DNA of 64,000 nucleotides from Haloarcula sp. DT43 (GCF_037078405.1 NZ_JAYMGZ010000001.1:434001-498000); one strand, 5' to 3'; positions 36,420 through 44,536 are shown, numbered from the stretch's first letter. Notes: a model not told the origin generated them from the sequence alone. Numbers and translations: made by a program.

Positions 36420-36535
36420 TTGCCGCTTCGCTCCCCGTTCGCCGTTTTCAAAACGTTGCCCGTCGGTGACTGCAGTCCTCGCGGGTCGCTACGCTTCCCG
36501 CTCGGAGTCTTCGAGACGCCTCCCGCTGGTCGGCG
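36420..36535. repeat. degenerate direct repeat between convergent genes
   Basis: Two related units of about 45 bp follow the SIMPL gene, the first around 36425-36470 and the second around 36491-36535; both contain a CTTCSCTCCCCG-like start, a small palindrome (CGTTTTCAAAACG; GTCTTCGAGAC) and a CCCGYYGGT-like end. GACGCC/GGCGTC near 36510-36535 can pair. It lies between stops and may act as a bidirectional 3'-end region. Confidence 0.35.
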
Positions 36536-36540
36536 TCTCG

Positions 36541-37536
36541 CTACTCGTCGAACGGCAGTTCGAGTTCGTAGTCCACGGCGTCGATGGCGGCCTGCAACAC
36601 GCCGTCGACGTTGTCGTCCTCGGTGACGCTCATGTAGTGGTCGGCCTCCACGTCCGTCGAGAGGTCGCTCTTGTTGGCGATGGTCAGCACCGGCACGTCG
36701 AAACGCGCCTCGATGTCGTTGCGCAGTTCCAGCTGGTCCGCCAGCGGATAGCCACACTCGCCGGAGGGGTCGACGAACACGAGCACGGCGTCGGCGAGGT
36801 GTTCGAGCGCGCTCACGGCCTGTGACTCGATTTCGTTGCGGTCCTCCGGCGGGCGGTCGAGCAGACCGGGGGTGTCCACGAGCTGATAGCGGATGCGCTG
36901 GTCCTCGAAGTGCCCGACCCGAATCTGGGTCGTCGTGAACGGGTACGACGCGATTTCGTTGTCGGCCCGCGTGACGCGGTTGACGAACGACGACTTGCCG
37001 ACGTTGGGGTAGCCGGCGACGACGATGGCCGGCTCGTCCGGGCGGATGTCGGGGATGCCTTTCAGGGCGTTGTGGGCGGTCGAAACGGCGGCGAGGTCGT
37101 CCTCGACCTCCTCGACCACGTCGGCGATGCGGGCGAAGGCCTGCTTGCGGAGCTTCCGGGCGGTGTCGATGTCGCCGCGAGCGACGCGGCTCTCGTACTC
37201 CTGGCGTATCTCGGTGACCTTGCTCGCGGCCCACGAAATCTCTGAGAGGTGCTGTTTCAGCGCGTCGATACCGGGGTCGTCGTCCGCGGGATAGGCCTCG
37301 CCGACGATTGCGTCTGCGAGTTCGACGTAGAACGGGTCGAGGTCGTCGATGGTCGGCCACGCGGTCACCACGTTCTCGAGGTTGTCGGAGGCGATGTTCG
37401 ACGCCGTCATCAGCATCGACTGCTGGGCTTCGTTCCCGTCTTTGGCCCCGCCGGCGCGCGACGCCCGCGAGAAGGCTTTGTCCACGAGCTCCTCGGCGGT
37501 GGGCGTCGTCGGCAGACCCTCGAAGGGATGGCTCAT
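36541..37536 (-). CDS. Nog1-family GTPase (OBG/Nog1 type)
   Basis: A 331-residue GTP-binding protein. The N-terminal 150 residues are a helical domain typical of Nog1 (LKQHLSEISWAASKVTEIRQ), followed by the G domain: G1 GYPNVGKSSFV, G2 with SYPFTTTQIRVG, G3 DTPGLLDRP, G4 NKSD. Eukaryotic Nog1 functions in 60S subunit assembly, and the archaeal protein probably assists large-subunit biogenesis. Start MSHPFEGLPTTPTAEEL fits the family. Confidence 0.92.
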   Translation of the reverse strand: MSHPFEGLPTTPTAEELVDKAFSRASRAGGAKDGNEAQQSMLMTASNIASDNLENVVTAWPTIDDLDPFYVELADAIVGEAYPADDDPGIDALKQHLSEISWAASKVTEIRQEYESRVARGDIDTARKLRKQAFARIADVVEEVEDDLAAVSTAHNALKGIPDIRPDEPAIVVAGYPNVGKSSFVNRVTRADNEIASYPFTTTQIRVGHFEDQRIRYQLVDTPGLLDRPPEDRNEIESQAVSALEHLADAVLVFVDPSGECGYPLADQLELRNDIEARFDVPVLTIANKSDLSTDVEADHYMSVTEDDNVDGVLQAAIDAVDYELELPFDE

Positions 37537-37629
37537 AGGTCACGTTGACGGCCGGAGCGTAAAAGCGCGTTCAATCGCGCCCAAACTGTTGCGAGTCACG
37601 TTTTTGAGCGTCCCGACCACAGGTCCGGT

Positions 37630-37947
37630 ATGGCTCACATCGACGCCGGCGAGATTCTCCCCAACGACCACGTCCAGCAGATGGCCGCCGAGGGACGGGT
37701 CACGCAGATGCACCGCGGCCACCAGTACGCCGACGAGGGCGACACCTTCGAGATAGACGGGACGGAGTTCGAAGTGACCGACGTGACCCGCCGGACGCTG
37801 GGCGACATGACCGACGAGGACGCACAGCGCGAGGGGTCGGAAGACCTCGACGCGTACAAGGAGCGGATGCGACGGGTCCACGGGAGCTTTGAGTGGGACG
37901 ACGACAGCGAGGTCGTCCGGCACCGTTTCGCCCCCGTCGAGGAGTAG
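37630..37947 (+). CDS. ASCH-domain protein
   Basis: A 105-residue single-domain protein of the ASCH (PUA-like) type: a beta-barrel with the N-terminal helix ILPNDHVQQMAAEGRVTQMH, a central GDTFEIDGTEFEVTDVTRRT and an acidic C terminus DSEVVRHRFAPVEE. ASCH domains are proposed to bind RNA, and some bacterial members hydrolyse N4-acetylcytidine. I have not identified catalytic residues of that activity here. It is divergent from the Nog1-type gene. Confidence 0.85.
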   Translation: MAHIDAGEILPNDHVQQMAAEGRVTQMHRGHQYADEGDTFEIDGTEFEVTDVTRRTLGDMTDEDAQREGSEDLDAYKERMRRVHGSFEWDDDSEVVRHRFAPVEE

Positions 37948-38007
37948 CGGCCGCGACGCCCGATGCAGAGGGCGGCCCGCGAGCGCGCTGTCACCGCGTC
38001 GCAGACA

Positions 38008-38017
38008 ACCCTTATCC
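38008..38017 (+). promoter_or_regulatory. TATA-like box of the 43-residue protein
   Basis: ACCCTTATCC lies 25-34 bp before the ATG at 38042. It supports transcription of this very small gene. Confidence 0.55.
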
Positions 38018-38041
38018 TCTCGGGTAACCAGTAGTAACTAC

Positions 38042-38173
38042 ATGACAGAGTCGCTGACAACGTCGAAAGCGGACGACCCGGAACGAGCCCACCTCGCGGA
38101 CGTCGAGGACGGCTGTGGCTGTACCGAAATCTGGGAGCACCTGAGCGACGGCCGCGACGAAGACGACGACTGA
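38042..38173 (+). CDS. 43-residue acidic protein with a CxC motif
   Basis: A very short protein (MTESLTTSKADD...) whose core is HLADVEDGCGCTEIWEHLSD, with the two cysteines three positions apart as C-G-C and a conserved-looking Trp. It resembles haloarchaeal micro-proteins that often carry CxC or CxxC metal-binding pairs. Own TATA box. Its stop abuts the stop of the convergent sensor kinase (38174). Function unknown; zinc binding by two such chains or with a partner is possible. Confidence 0.65.
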   Translation: MTESLTTSKADDPERAHLADVEDGCGCTEIWEHLSDGRDEDDD

Positions 38174-40093
38174 TTACCGCACGTCGACGCCGGTGAACTC
38201 GAAGCGCGCGCCGCCGTGCTCGCTTTCCGTGAGCGTGACCGTCCACCCGTGAGCGTCGGCAATCTGTGAGACGATTGTGAGCCCGAACCCGGTGCCGTCG
38301 ACCGTCGTCGAGTGACCGCTCTCGAACACTTTCTCCCGGTCGGCCTCGGGGATTCCCGGCCCGTCGTCCGAGACGGCGAACCCGCCGGGGACGTCGCTAA
38401 TCGTCACCGTCACGTCGGAACCGCCGCGGTCGGCGTCGCCACGCGTTGCGTTCGTCGAACCGTGTTCGACGGCGTTCCGAATCAGGTTCTCCAGCAGTTG
38501 CTTGAGTCGGGTCACGTCCGCCCGGATTCTGCGGTCGGTGTCGACCACCAGCGACGCGTCGCCGGTGTCGACGACCGCCCAGCAGTCCTCGACTGCCGTC
38601 GCCAGCGCCACCGTCTCCGTCTCCGTGATGCCGTCGCCGGTCCGGGCCAGCAACAGCAGGTCGTCTATCAGCGCCTGCATCCGGTCGAGGGCCTGCTCCA
38701 CCGCGTCGACGTTGTCGTCGCCACCGCCCTGTTTCAGCGCCTCCAGCCGGCCGATGGCGACGTTCAGCGGATTGCGGAGGTCGTGGCTGACGACCGTGGC
38801 GAACTGCTCCAGTCGGTCGTTTTGCGCCGACAGCTCCCGCTCGCGGTCACGGAGCTGCTCGTCTCGCTCGACCGCCGCCAGGGCGGCCTCCATGTTCGCC
38901 GCGAGGACCCGCCCGGCGACGATGTCCGCGTCGTCGAACGCGCCGACGGTCGTCGATGCGGCGATGAGGATGCCGTACTCCCCCAGCGGGAGGTACAGCT
39001 CGCTGCGGATGGGTGTCTCGGGGTTCTGGACGTCCGCCTCCTGTCGCACGTCGGGAACGGCCGTCACCTCGCCGTGCTCGTACACCCGCCAGGCGATGCT
39101 GTCGCCCGGCTCGAACGTCGGGATGTCGTCGACGAGTTCCCTGAGCGACGCGGTCGCGGCGACGGGCTCCAGCCGCCCGTCGTCGTCGAGGAGGTGGACG
39201 GCGTTCGCGTCGAGGCCGATGATGTCCGCGGCGGCGTTGACGCCGATGCCGGCGACCTTGTTGCGGACTTGCGCGGCCATCAGCTGCCGGGTGGCCTCGT
39301 GGAGCGCTTCGAGCCGTCGCCCGCGTTCGTCGGGACGGTCGCGGGTGCTGATGACCGAGACCGTCCCCTCGTCCCCGTCCCAGGTGACGGCACACGCCGT
39401 GATGCTGACCTGGATACGCTCGTCTTTGAGCGTCCGGATGATACAGCTGACCTGTGCGGCGGGTCGGTCGTTCTCGACGACGGCCCGGACGGGCGCTGTC
39501 TCGTGTGTGACCGACGGCTCGACGAGGTCGGTCAGGACGCGGTCACGCAGGTCGCGGCCGTCGTCCGTCCCGAACAGCGCCGCCGCCGCGGGGTTCGCGT
39601 ACGCGACGGTGCCGCCGACGCTGATGAGGACCCCGTCGCTCGCCGCGTCGAGAATCCGTTTCGTCTGTTCCTCTGCGGCCCCGGCCGCCGCTTTCGCCCT
39701 GACCTGCTCGACCGCGTTCCGGACTCGCCGTGCGAGCACGGCGTACTGGTGGGTTCCGTGGACCTTCTGGATGTAGTCGGTGACGCCGGCGGAGATGGCG
39801 TCGCTCGCGAGCGCCTCGCTCCCCTGGCTGGTGAACAGGATGAACGGCAGGTCCGGGGCTCTGGCCCGGACCGCCTCCAGGAACTCCAGCCCGTCGGTGC
39901 CGGGCATGTCGTAGTCGCTGACGATACAGTCCACGTCGTGTTCGTCCAGGTGCGACAGCCCCTCCGTGGCGCTCGTGACGCCGGTGGCCTCGATGCCCTC
40001 GTCGTGGCGTTCGAGGTGGGTCGCGATGAGGTCTGCCAGCGACGGTTCGTCATCGACACAGAGGACTGTAACGCCCGACGCCACGTGGCCCAT
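38174..40093 (-). CDS. receiver-PAS-GAF-histidine kinase
   Basis: A 639-residue cytoplasmic protein: receiver (about 8-125, phospho-acceptor Asp60 in VSDYDMP), PAS (about 150-260), GAF (about 270-420: AADIIGLDANAVHLLDDDG), HisKA with His437 (TVVSHDLRNPLNVAIGR) and HATPase ending GTGFGLTIVSQIADAHGW and GARFEFTGVDVR. The end is closely similar to the kinase at 20366-23467, so the two are paralogues with different sensor modules. Start at the ATG at 40093; an in-frame TTG lies ten codons upstream. Output partner unknown. Confidence 0.92.
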   Translation of the reverse strand: MGHVASGVTVLCVDDEPSLADLIATHLERHDEGIEATGVTSATEGLSHLDEHDVDCIVSDYDMPGTDGLEFLEAVRARAPDLPFILFTSQGSEALASDAISAGVTDYIQKVHGTHQYAVLARRVRNAVEQVRAKAAAGAAEEQTKRILDAASDGVLISVGGTVAYANPAAAALFGTDDGRDLRDRVLTDLVEPSVTHETAPVRAVVENDRPAAQVSCIIRTLKDERIQVSITACAVTWDGDEGTVSVISTRDRPDERGRRLEALHEATRQLMAAQVRNKVAGIGVNAAADIIGLDANAVHLLDDDGRLEPVAATASLRELVDDIPTFEPGDSIAWRVYEHGEVTAVPDVRQEADVQNPETPIRSELYLPLGEYGILIAASTTVGAFDDADIVAGRVLAANMEAALAAVERDEQLRDRERELSAQNDRLEQFATVVSHDLRNPLNVAIGRLEALKQGGGDDNVDAVEQALDRMQALIDDLLLLARTGDGITETETVALATAVEDCWAVVDTGDASLVVDTDRRIRADVTRLKQLLENLIRNAVEHGSTNATRGDADRGGSDVTVTISDVPGGFAVSDDGPGIPEADREKVFESGHSTTVDGTGFGLTIVSQIADAHGWTVTLTESEHGGARFEFTGVDVR

Positions 40094-40155
40094 GCCCGCC
40101 CGTTTGTGCTGTGGCTGTGTCAATCTATCGCAAACATCCGGGACGGCAGGCCGAC

Positions 40156-40452
40156 CTACCGCCGCTCGGCCAGTTCCGCCCGCAGGTCGTCGACGTCCAT
40201 GTCCTTCATCGCCAGCAGGACGAGCAGGTGATAGACGATGTCGGCCGACTCGTGGGCCAGTTCCTCGCGGTCGTCGTCTTTCGCCGCCAGAATCAGCTCC
40301 GTCGTCTCCTCGCCGAGCTTCTCCAGGACGGCGTTCTCGCCTTTCTCGTGGGTGAACAGCGACGCCGTGTAGGAATCCTCCGGGAGGTTCGCCTTGCGGT
40401 CCTCGATGACAGCGAACAGTTCGTCGATGACGTCGCCGGTGTCGTCGCTCAT
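40156..40452 (-). CDS. hisE: phosphoribosyl-ATP pyrophosphatase
   Basis: A 98-residue MazG-like enzyme that converts phosphoribosyl-ATP to phosphoribosyl-AMP in the second step of histidine synthesis. It has the expected ENAVLEKLGEETTELILAAK helix (metal-binding glutamates) and ELAHESADIVYHLLVLLAMK. It stands alone as in other haloarchaea, where his genes are scattered. The gene to the right (pdxT) is on the same strand 36 bp upstream, so co-transcription is possible. Confidence 0.93.
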   Translation of the reverse strand: MSDDTGDVIDELFAVIEDRKANLPEDSYTASLFTHEKGENAVLEKLGEETTELILAAKDDDREELAHESADIVYHLLVLLAMKDMDVDDLRAELAERR

Positions 40453-40488
40453 AGCCGCCGTTCGGTCAGCGGGGCCTTCAGGCCGTCG

Positions 40489-41082
40489 CTACGACTCCAC
40501 GGAGTCGAAAAACGCCAGGTCGTGGATGCGGGGGTCCTCGGTCAGTTCAGGGTGGAAGGACGTGCCCACGACGGGCCCGTCCCGGACCGCGACCGGGCGG
40601 TCCTCCCACGTCGCGAGCACGTCCACGTCCTCGCCGACGTAGTCGATGACGGGCGCGCGGATGAACACCGCGGGGAACGGCTCGTCGAGGCCGTTCACGT
40701 CGAGCGGGGCCTCGAAACTGTCCTTCTGTCGGCCGAAGGCGTTGCGCTCGATAGCGACGTCGACGAGATTCAGCGTGTCGACGCGGTCGTCCTGTGCGTC
40801 GGTCGCGCTGACGATGAGCCCGGCACACGTCGCCAGCACGGGCTTGCCGGCCGCGACGTGGGCCTCGATTTCGTCGGCGATGCCCTCCCGGTGGACGAGC
40901 CGGGAAATCGTGGTGGACTCTCCGCCCGGGAGCAGCAGTACGTCGCAGTCGGGGACCAGCCCCGACTCGCGTATTTCGACGACCTCCGCCGTCCGGTCGT
41001 GGGCCGCCCCCGCCCGTCTGATTGCGGTTCCGTGTTCAGAGACGTCGCCCTGAACCGCGAGAACACCCGCGCGTAGCGTCAT
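40489..41082 (-). CDS. pdxT: pyridoxal 5'-phosphate synthase, glutaminase subunit
   Basis: A 197-residue class I glutamine amidotransferase that releases ammonia for PdxS in vitamin B6 synthesis. Catalytic elements: GGEST, the nucleophile Cys in ATCAGLIVS and the His-Glu pair in GTSFHPELTEDPRIH. N terminus MTLRAGVLAVQGDVSEH is typical. pdxS is not in the window. The gene is directly upstream of hisE on the same strand. Confidence 0.94.
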   Translation of the reverse strand: MTLRAGVLAVQGDVSEHGTAIRRAGAAHDRTAEVVEIRESGLVPDCDVLLLPGGESTTISRLVHREGIADEIEAHVAAGKPVLATCAGLIVSATDAQDDRVDTLNLVDVAIERNAFGRQKDSFEAPLDVNGLDEPFPAVFIRAPVIDYVGEDVDVLATWEDRPVAVRDGPVVGTSFHPELTEDPRIHDLAFFDSVES

Positions 41083-41201
41083 ACGACCCTGTTGGTGTGC
41101 CCGTGCGAAAAGCCTCTCGTCTCCTGCAAGCTTCCCGCGGTGCCGGCTCGCCCGATGTCCTGAACCAAACGGTTAGGTGAGACGGGCTGTAGACGTGGAA
41201 C

Positions 41202-42236
41202 ATGGGAAAGCGACGGCAGGACCCGGTCGAGGTAAACGCGGACGGGTCGGCGGACCTCTACGAGATATCGACCTGGGAACGCCGGTCGGCGCTGGACCGG
41301 TTCGCCCACTGGCTCTACCACGTCGGGCTCCGAACGCTGCGGTACCTGGTCATCCTCGCGGCCGTCGCGATTCTCCTCCTCCAGGTGGCGTTCGGGAGCC
41401 TCGGCGCGGTCGGCGACCAGCCGCTGTTTGCCGGGATGGCGATTCTCTCGGCCGTGCCGGCGCTCGGGCTCGCGGTCTACATCTACTACGCCGACGTGAC
41501 CACACAGGAGCCGCTGACGCTCCTGGTGGGGACGTTCCTGCTGGGCGTGCTGTTTGCCGGCTTCGCGGGCATCCTCAACGGGGTCTTCGGCGCGCCGGTC
41601 CAGGCTATCGGCTCCGGGTTCGGCCTGGTGCCGTTTCTCGGCCAGGTGTTCTTCTTCTTCCTCATCGTCGGCCCCGTCGAAGAGACGGTGAAGTTGCTGG
41701 CGGTCCGCCTGTACGCCTTTCGGGATACCCGCTTCGACACCGTCGTCGACGGCGCGGTGTACGGGGCCGTCGCCGGACTGGGCTTTGCGACAATCGAGAA
41801 CGCGCTGTACATCACCCAGAACACGCAGATGGTCGGGGGGACGGTCCAACTGCTCGCCGCAGGCAGCGACATCACCGCCGTCCGCGCGCTCGCCGGACCG
41901 GGCCACGTCATCTACTCGGCGTTCGCCGGCTACTACCTCGGCCTGGCGAAGTTCAACCCCGAGGACGCCGGCCCCATCGTCCTGAAGGGGCTGCTCATCG
42001 CCTCGGTCATCCACGCCGTCTACAACACGCTGTCCAGCCCGGTCACCGCTATCCTGGCCAGCCTCTACAACGTCGACTTCCTCGTCGCCTTCTTCGGGTT
42101 CGTCATCGTGTACGACTCGGTCTTCGGGCTGCTGTTGCTGAAGAAGATAGACGCCTACCGGCAGGCCTACCACCGCGCCCACGCCGACGAGGACGAGACC
42201 GCGCTCCACTCCGAGCGGACCGAGTTCGACCCCTAG
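41202..42236 (+). CDS. PrsW-family intramembrane metalloprotease
   Basis: A 344-residue membrane protein with a cytoplasmic N terminus and about eight helices. The family motifs are all present: VEETVKLLAVR (EExxK), GFATIENALYIT, GPGHVIYSAFAGYYLG and ASVIHAVYNTL, which together should bind the catalytic metal. Bacillus PrsW cleaves an anti-sigma factor; substrates in archaea, which lack these sigma factors, are unknown. The last four bases overlap the end of the convergent riboflavin synthase gene. Confidence 0.92.
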   Translation: MGKRRQDPVEVNADGSADLYEISTWERRSALDRFAHWLYHVGLRTLRYLVILAAVAILLLQVAFGSLGAVGDQPLFAGMAILSAVPALGLAVYIYYADVTTQEPLTLLVGTFLLGVLFAGFAGILNGVFGAPVQAIGSGFGLVPFLGQVFFFFLIVGPVEETVKLLAVRLYAFRDTRFDTVVDGAVYGAVAGLGFATIENALYITQNTQMVGGTVQLLAAGSDITAVRALAGPGHVIYSAFAGYYLGLAKFNPEDAGPIVLKGLLIASVIHAVYNTLSSPVTAILASLYNVDFLVAFFGFVIVYDSVFGLLLLKKIDAYRQAYHRAHADEDETALHSERTEFDP

Positions 42237-42811
42237 ACCAGCTGTTCGACGTACTTCGCCACCACGTCGACCTCCAGATGGACCGGGTCGCCGACCGATT
42301 TCTCCGACAGCGTCGTCTCGGCGTAGGTCGTCGGGATGATAGCCACGTCGAAGGCGTCCTCGCGGCGGTCCGCGACGGTCAGGCTGATGCCGTCGACAGT
42401 TATCGACCCCTTCTCGACCAGGTAGTCCCGGTGGGCCTCGGGCAGCGAGAACGTGAACGTCCAGTCCTCGCCCTCCTGTTCGATGCCGACGACTTCGGCC
42501 GTCGTGTCTACGTGGCCCTGCACGATGTGGCCGTCGAAGCGCCCGTCGGCCGGCATCGCCCGCTCCAGGTTCACCCGGTCGCCGCCGTCGAGGTCGTCGA
42601 AGAACGTCCGGGCGAGGGTCTCCCGTGCGAGAAACACCTCGAACCACTCGCCGTCGACCGACTTCTCGACGGTGAGACAGACGCCGCTGACGCTGATAGA
42701 CTGGCCGTGACTGAGCCCCTCGAACGGCGCACCGATGCGCATCCGCCGCCCGCCCTCGTCGTCAATAACCGCCTGCACCTCGCCGGTGGTCTCGACGATT
42801 CCGGTGAACAT
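42233..42811 (-). CDS. ribE: riboflavin synthase, bacterial-type alpha chain
   Basis: A 192-residue enzyme that disproportionates two 6,7-dimethyl-8-ribityllumazine molecules. The two lumazine-binding repeats start with MFTGIVETTGEV and GHIVQGHVDTTAEVVG. This is the bacterial/eukaryotic type, which Halobacteria have in place of the archaeal RibC type found in methanogens, so an ancient transfer is likely. Other rib genes are not in the window. Confidence 0.94.
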   Translation of the reverse strand: MFTGIVETTGEVQAVIDDEGGRRMRIGAPFEGLSHGQSISVSGVCLTVEKSVDGEWFEVFLARETLARTFFDDLDGGDRVNLERAMPADGRFDGHIVQGHVDTTAEVVGIEQEGEDWTFTFSLPEAHRDYLVEKGSITVDGISLTVADRREDAFDVAIIPTTYAETTLSEKSVGDPVHLEVDVVAKYVEQLV

Positions 42812-42911
42812 ACCGCGGATTCGGGCCGGCCGGCGGAAAGCACTTCGCTTCCCGGCGGCTCAGGATAGACTCGAAACCGAGTAATTATTTTTGACCGCTC
42901 GTCAGAAGGAA

Positions 42912-42917
42912 TTTATT
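42912..42917 (+). promoter_or_regulatory. TATA-like box of the 47-residue protein
   Basis: TTTATT lies 23-28 bp before the ATG at 42940, in an otherwise GC-rich stretch, the normal position for a leaderless gene. Confidence 0.45.
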
Positions 42918-42939
42918 CTCGCCGGCAGTACCGCCGTGT

Positions 42940-43083
42940 ATGGCAGTCACGCCCGACGCTGACCACGACTGGACTGCCCGTCACGCTCGGACGGGACCGA
43001 CCGAAACGCGCCGTCTCGTCGACGTGCCCGACGACCGCCCGGACTGGGACCTGCGACACGCCGAGACGAAGGGTCGCAGTTAG
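42940..43083 (+). CDS. 47-residue hypothetical protein
   Basis: A short polar protein (MAVTPDADHDWTARHARTGP..., then LVDVPDDRPDWDLRHAE) with two Trp residues and many Asp/Arg/His. It has a TATA-like box at leaderless distance and high third-position GC, both of which favour a real gene. Its stop overlaps the pgk stop by four bases (convergent). No family recognised. Confidence 0.5.
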   Translation: MAVTPDADHDWTARHARTGPTETRRLVDVPDDRPDWDLRHAETKGRS

Positions 43084-44285
43084 CGCTGCAGGACCTCGAC
43101 GCCGATCAGTTCCGCTCCGGTGAGCGCCCTGATGTACGCGCCGCCGGCGATGGAGACGTGCCCGAACTCGTCTTCTTCCATCCCGTACATCTCGATGGCT
43201 CGCGAGGTGTCACCGCCGCCGACGACGGAGAAGCAGTCGGTCTCGGCGATGGCTTCGAGGACGCCGGCGGTCCCGACCGAGAAGCGCTCGTCTTCGAACA
43301 TGCCGAGCGCTCCCTTCACGAAGACGGCCTCGGAGTTCCGGATGACCGGCGAGTACTCCATGACCGTCTCGCTGCCCACGTCGAGGTAGGAGACGGTCTT
43401 CTCCTCGATGTCGTCGACGGCCTGCTCCGCGCGGCCCCCGTCTTCGTCCTCGTAGGCCAGGTCGACCGCGAGCGTGATCTGATCGCGGTGATCGTCGAGC
43501 ATGGACTCGATCTTCTCGCTGTTTGTCTCCCACTGCTCGTCGTAGAGGTTTGCGTCGTCGATGTCGTAGCCGACGGGGTGGCTCGCGGCCCGCAGGAACA
43601 GTTCGCCCGCGATGCCGCCAAGCAGGAAGTCGTCGACCTTCTCGTCCAGGTGGGTCATCACGTCGATGACGTCGGTCGCTTTCGTCCCGCCGACGACCAT
43701 CGTCACCTGCCCGTCGAACTCCTTCTCGGCGATGGCGGTGTTCGCCTCGTACTCGGTCTCCATCACGCGACCGGCGTAGGCGTCCATCACCAGCGGGAAG
43801 CCGACCAGGGAGGCGTGCGAGCGGTGGGCCGCCGAGTACGCGTCGTTGATGTAGGCGTCGAACTCGTCTTTGAGCGTCTGGACGAACTCCGTCTGGGCCT
43901 TCACTTCGGGGTCTTCCTCGGGGAGTTCGTCGTCGCACATCCGCGTGTTTTCGAGGACGAGCACGTCGCCGGACTCCAGGTCGGCGATGTCGTGAATCGC
44001 CTGTGGCCCGTAGGTCTCGTCGACGAACCCGACCGGGTGGTCGATGTGCTCGGCGAGGATGTCGGCGTGCTGGGCAAGCGAGACGAAGTCGTCCCGGCCC
44101 GGGCGGCCCTGGTGGGCCATGACCGCGATTTCGAACCCGCGGTCGACGAGTTCGTCGATGGTCTCGGCGTGGCGTTCGAACCGCCGGTTGTCCTGTACTT
44201 CGCCGTCCTCGACCGGGGAATTGAGGTCGAGGCGGACGAGGACGCGCTGTCCGTCGTCGAGGTCGTCGAGCGTCTGGAAAGTCAT
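43080..44285 (-). CDS. pgk: phosphoglycerate kinase
   Basis: A 401-residue glycolytic/gluconeogenic enzyme (1,3-bisphosphoglycerate + ADP to 3-phosphoglycerate + ATP). Conserved: RLDLNSPVEDGEVQDNRRFE, MAHQGRPGR, LENTRM, a DAYSAAHRSHASLVGFP loop and the nucleotide-binding VVGGGDTSRA. The ATG at 44285 is preferred to a GTG one codon upstream. A TATA-like box and a perfect 15-base palindrome lie directly upstream. It follows gap on the same strand at 290 bp, so it is probably a separate transcript. Confidence 0.96.
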   Translation of the reverse strand: MTFQTLDDLDDGQRVLVRLDLNSPVEDGEVQDNRRFERHAETIDELVDRGFEIAVMAHQGRPGRDDFVSLAQHADILAEHIDHPVGFVDETYGPQAIHDIADLESGDVLVLENTRMCDDELPEEDPEVKAQTEFVQTLKDEFDAYINDAYSAAHRSHASLVGFPLVMDAYAGRVMETEYEANTAIAEKEFDGQVTMVVGGTKATDVIDVMTHLDEKVDDFLLGGIAGELFLRAASHPVGYDIDDANLYDEQWETNSEKIESMLDDHRDQITLAVDLAYEDEDGGRAEQAVDDIEEKTVSYLDVGSETVMEYSPVIRNSEAVFVKGALGMFEDERFSVGTAGVLEAIAETDCFSVVGGGDTSRAIEMYGMEEDEFGHVSIAGGAYIRALTGAELIGVEVLQR

Positions 44286-44290
44286 CACTC

Positions 44291-44305
44291 GGCAGGTGAC
44301 CTGCC
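44291..44305. promoter_or_regulatory. palindromic operator candidate before pgk
   Basis: GGCAGGTGACCTGCC has perfect seven-base arms around a central G, starting six bases upstream of the pgk ATG. It would cover the transcription start of a leaderless mRNA, a typical repressor position. Confidence 0.45.
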
Positions 44306-44310
44306 GACCG

Positions 44311-44317
44311 CTTAACG
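44311..44317 (-). promoter_or_regulatory. TATA-like box of pgk
   Basis: CGTTAAG (reverse strand) lies 26-32 bp before the pgk ATG at 44285, just beyond the palindrome. Confidence 0.45.
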
Positions 44318-44389
44318 GTTTCCGAGTCCGAACAGTCGGACGTCTCGCGTCACGGTGCCGTCCACGTCCGTCGACTCGGGAAAGGGAGC

Positions 44390-44536
44390 GAAAGTGGGTG
44401 TGGGTGGGGTGGTCGTTCTACGGGGGGTGGGGAACGCGAACCCGACTCTGCCGACACACAGAGCGAGCCAGCCGCGACGGACTGTTCGCACTGCGTGTGC
44501 TAGTCCCTAGCGAATAATAATTATAAATTTGTTTCG
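44390..44536. other. G-rich then AT-rich intergenic segment between gap and pgk
   Basis: The plus strand at 44397-44437 has several runs of three or more G (GGGTGTGGGTGGGGTGG, then GGGGGGTGGGG), which could fold into a quadruplex. At 44513-44536 follows an AT-rich block (AATAATAATTATAAATTT), rare in this genome, preceded by CTAGTCCCTAG. The AT block may be a promoter or the 3' region of gap. No gene is supported here. Confidence 0.35.

Noticed and set aside
36420-36626. Short frame with an apparent internal protein repeat
   Set aside because: The repeat is in the DNA between convergent genes; the frame continues antisense into the Nog1-type gene and has no promoter.
44044-44517. Plus-strand frame ending in a Trp/Arg-rich tail in the gap-pgk interval
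   Set aside because: Mostly antisense to pgk; the tail is produced by the G-rich DNA.
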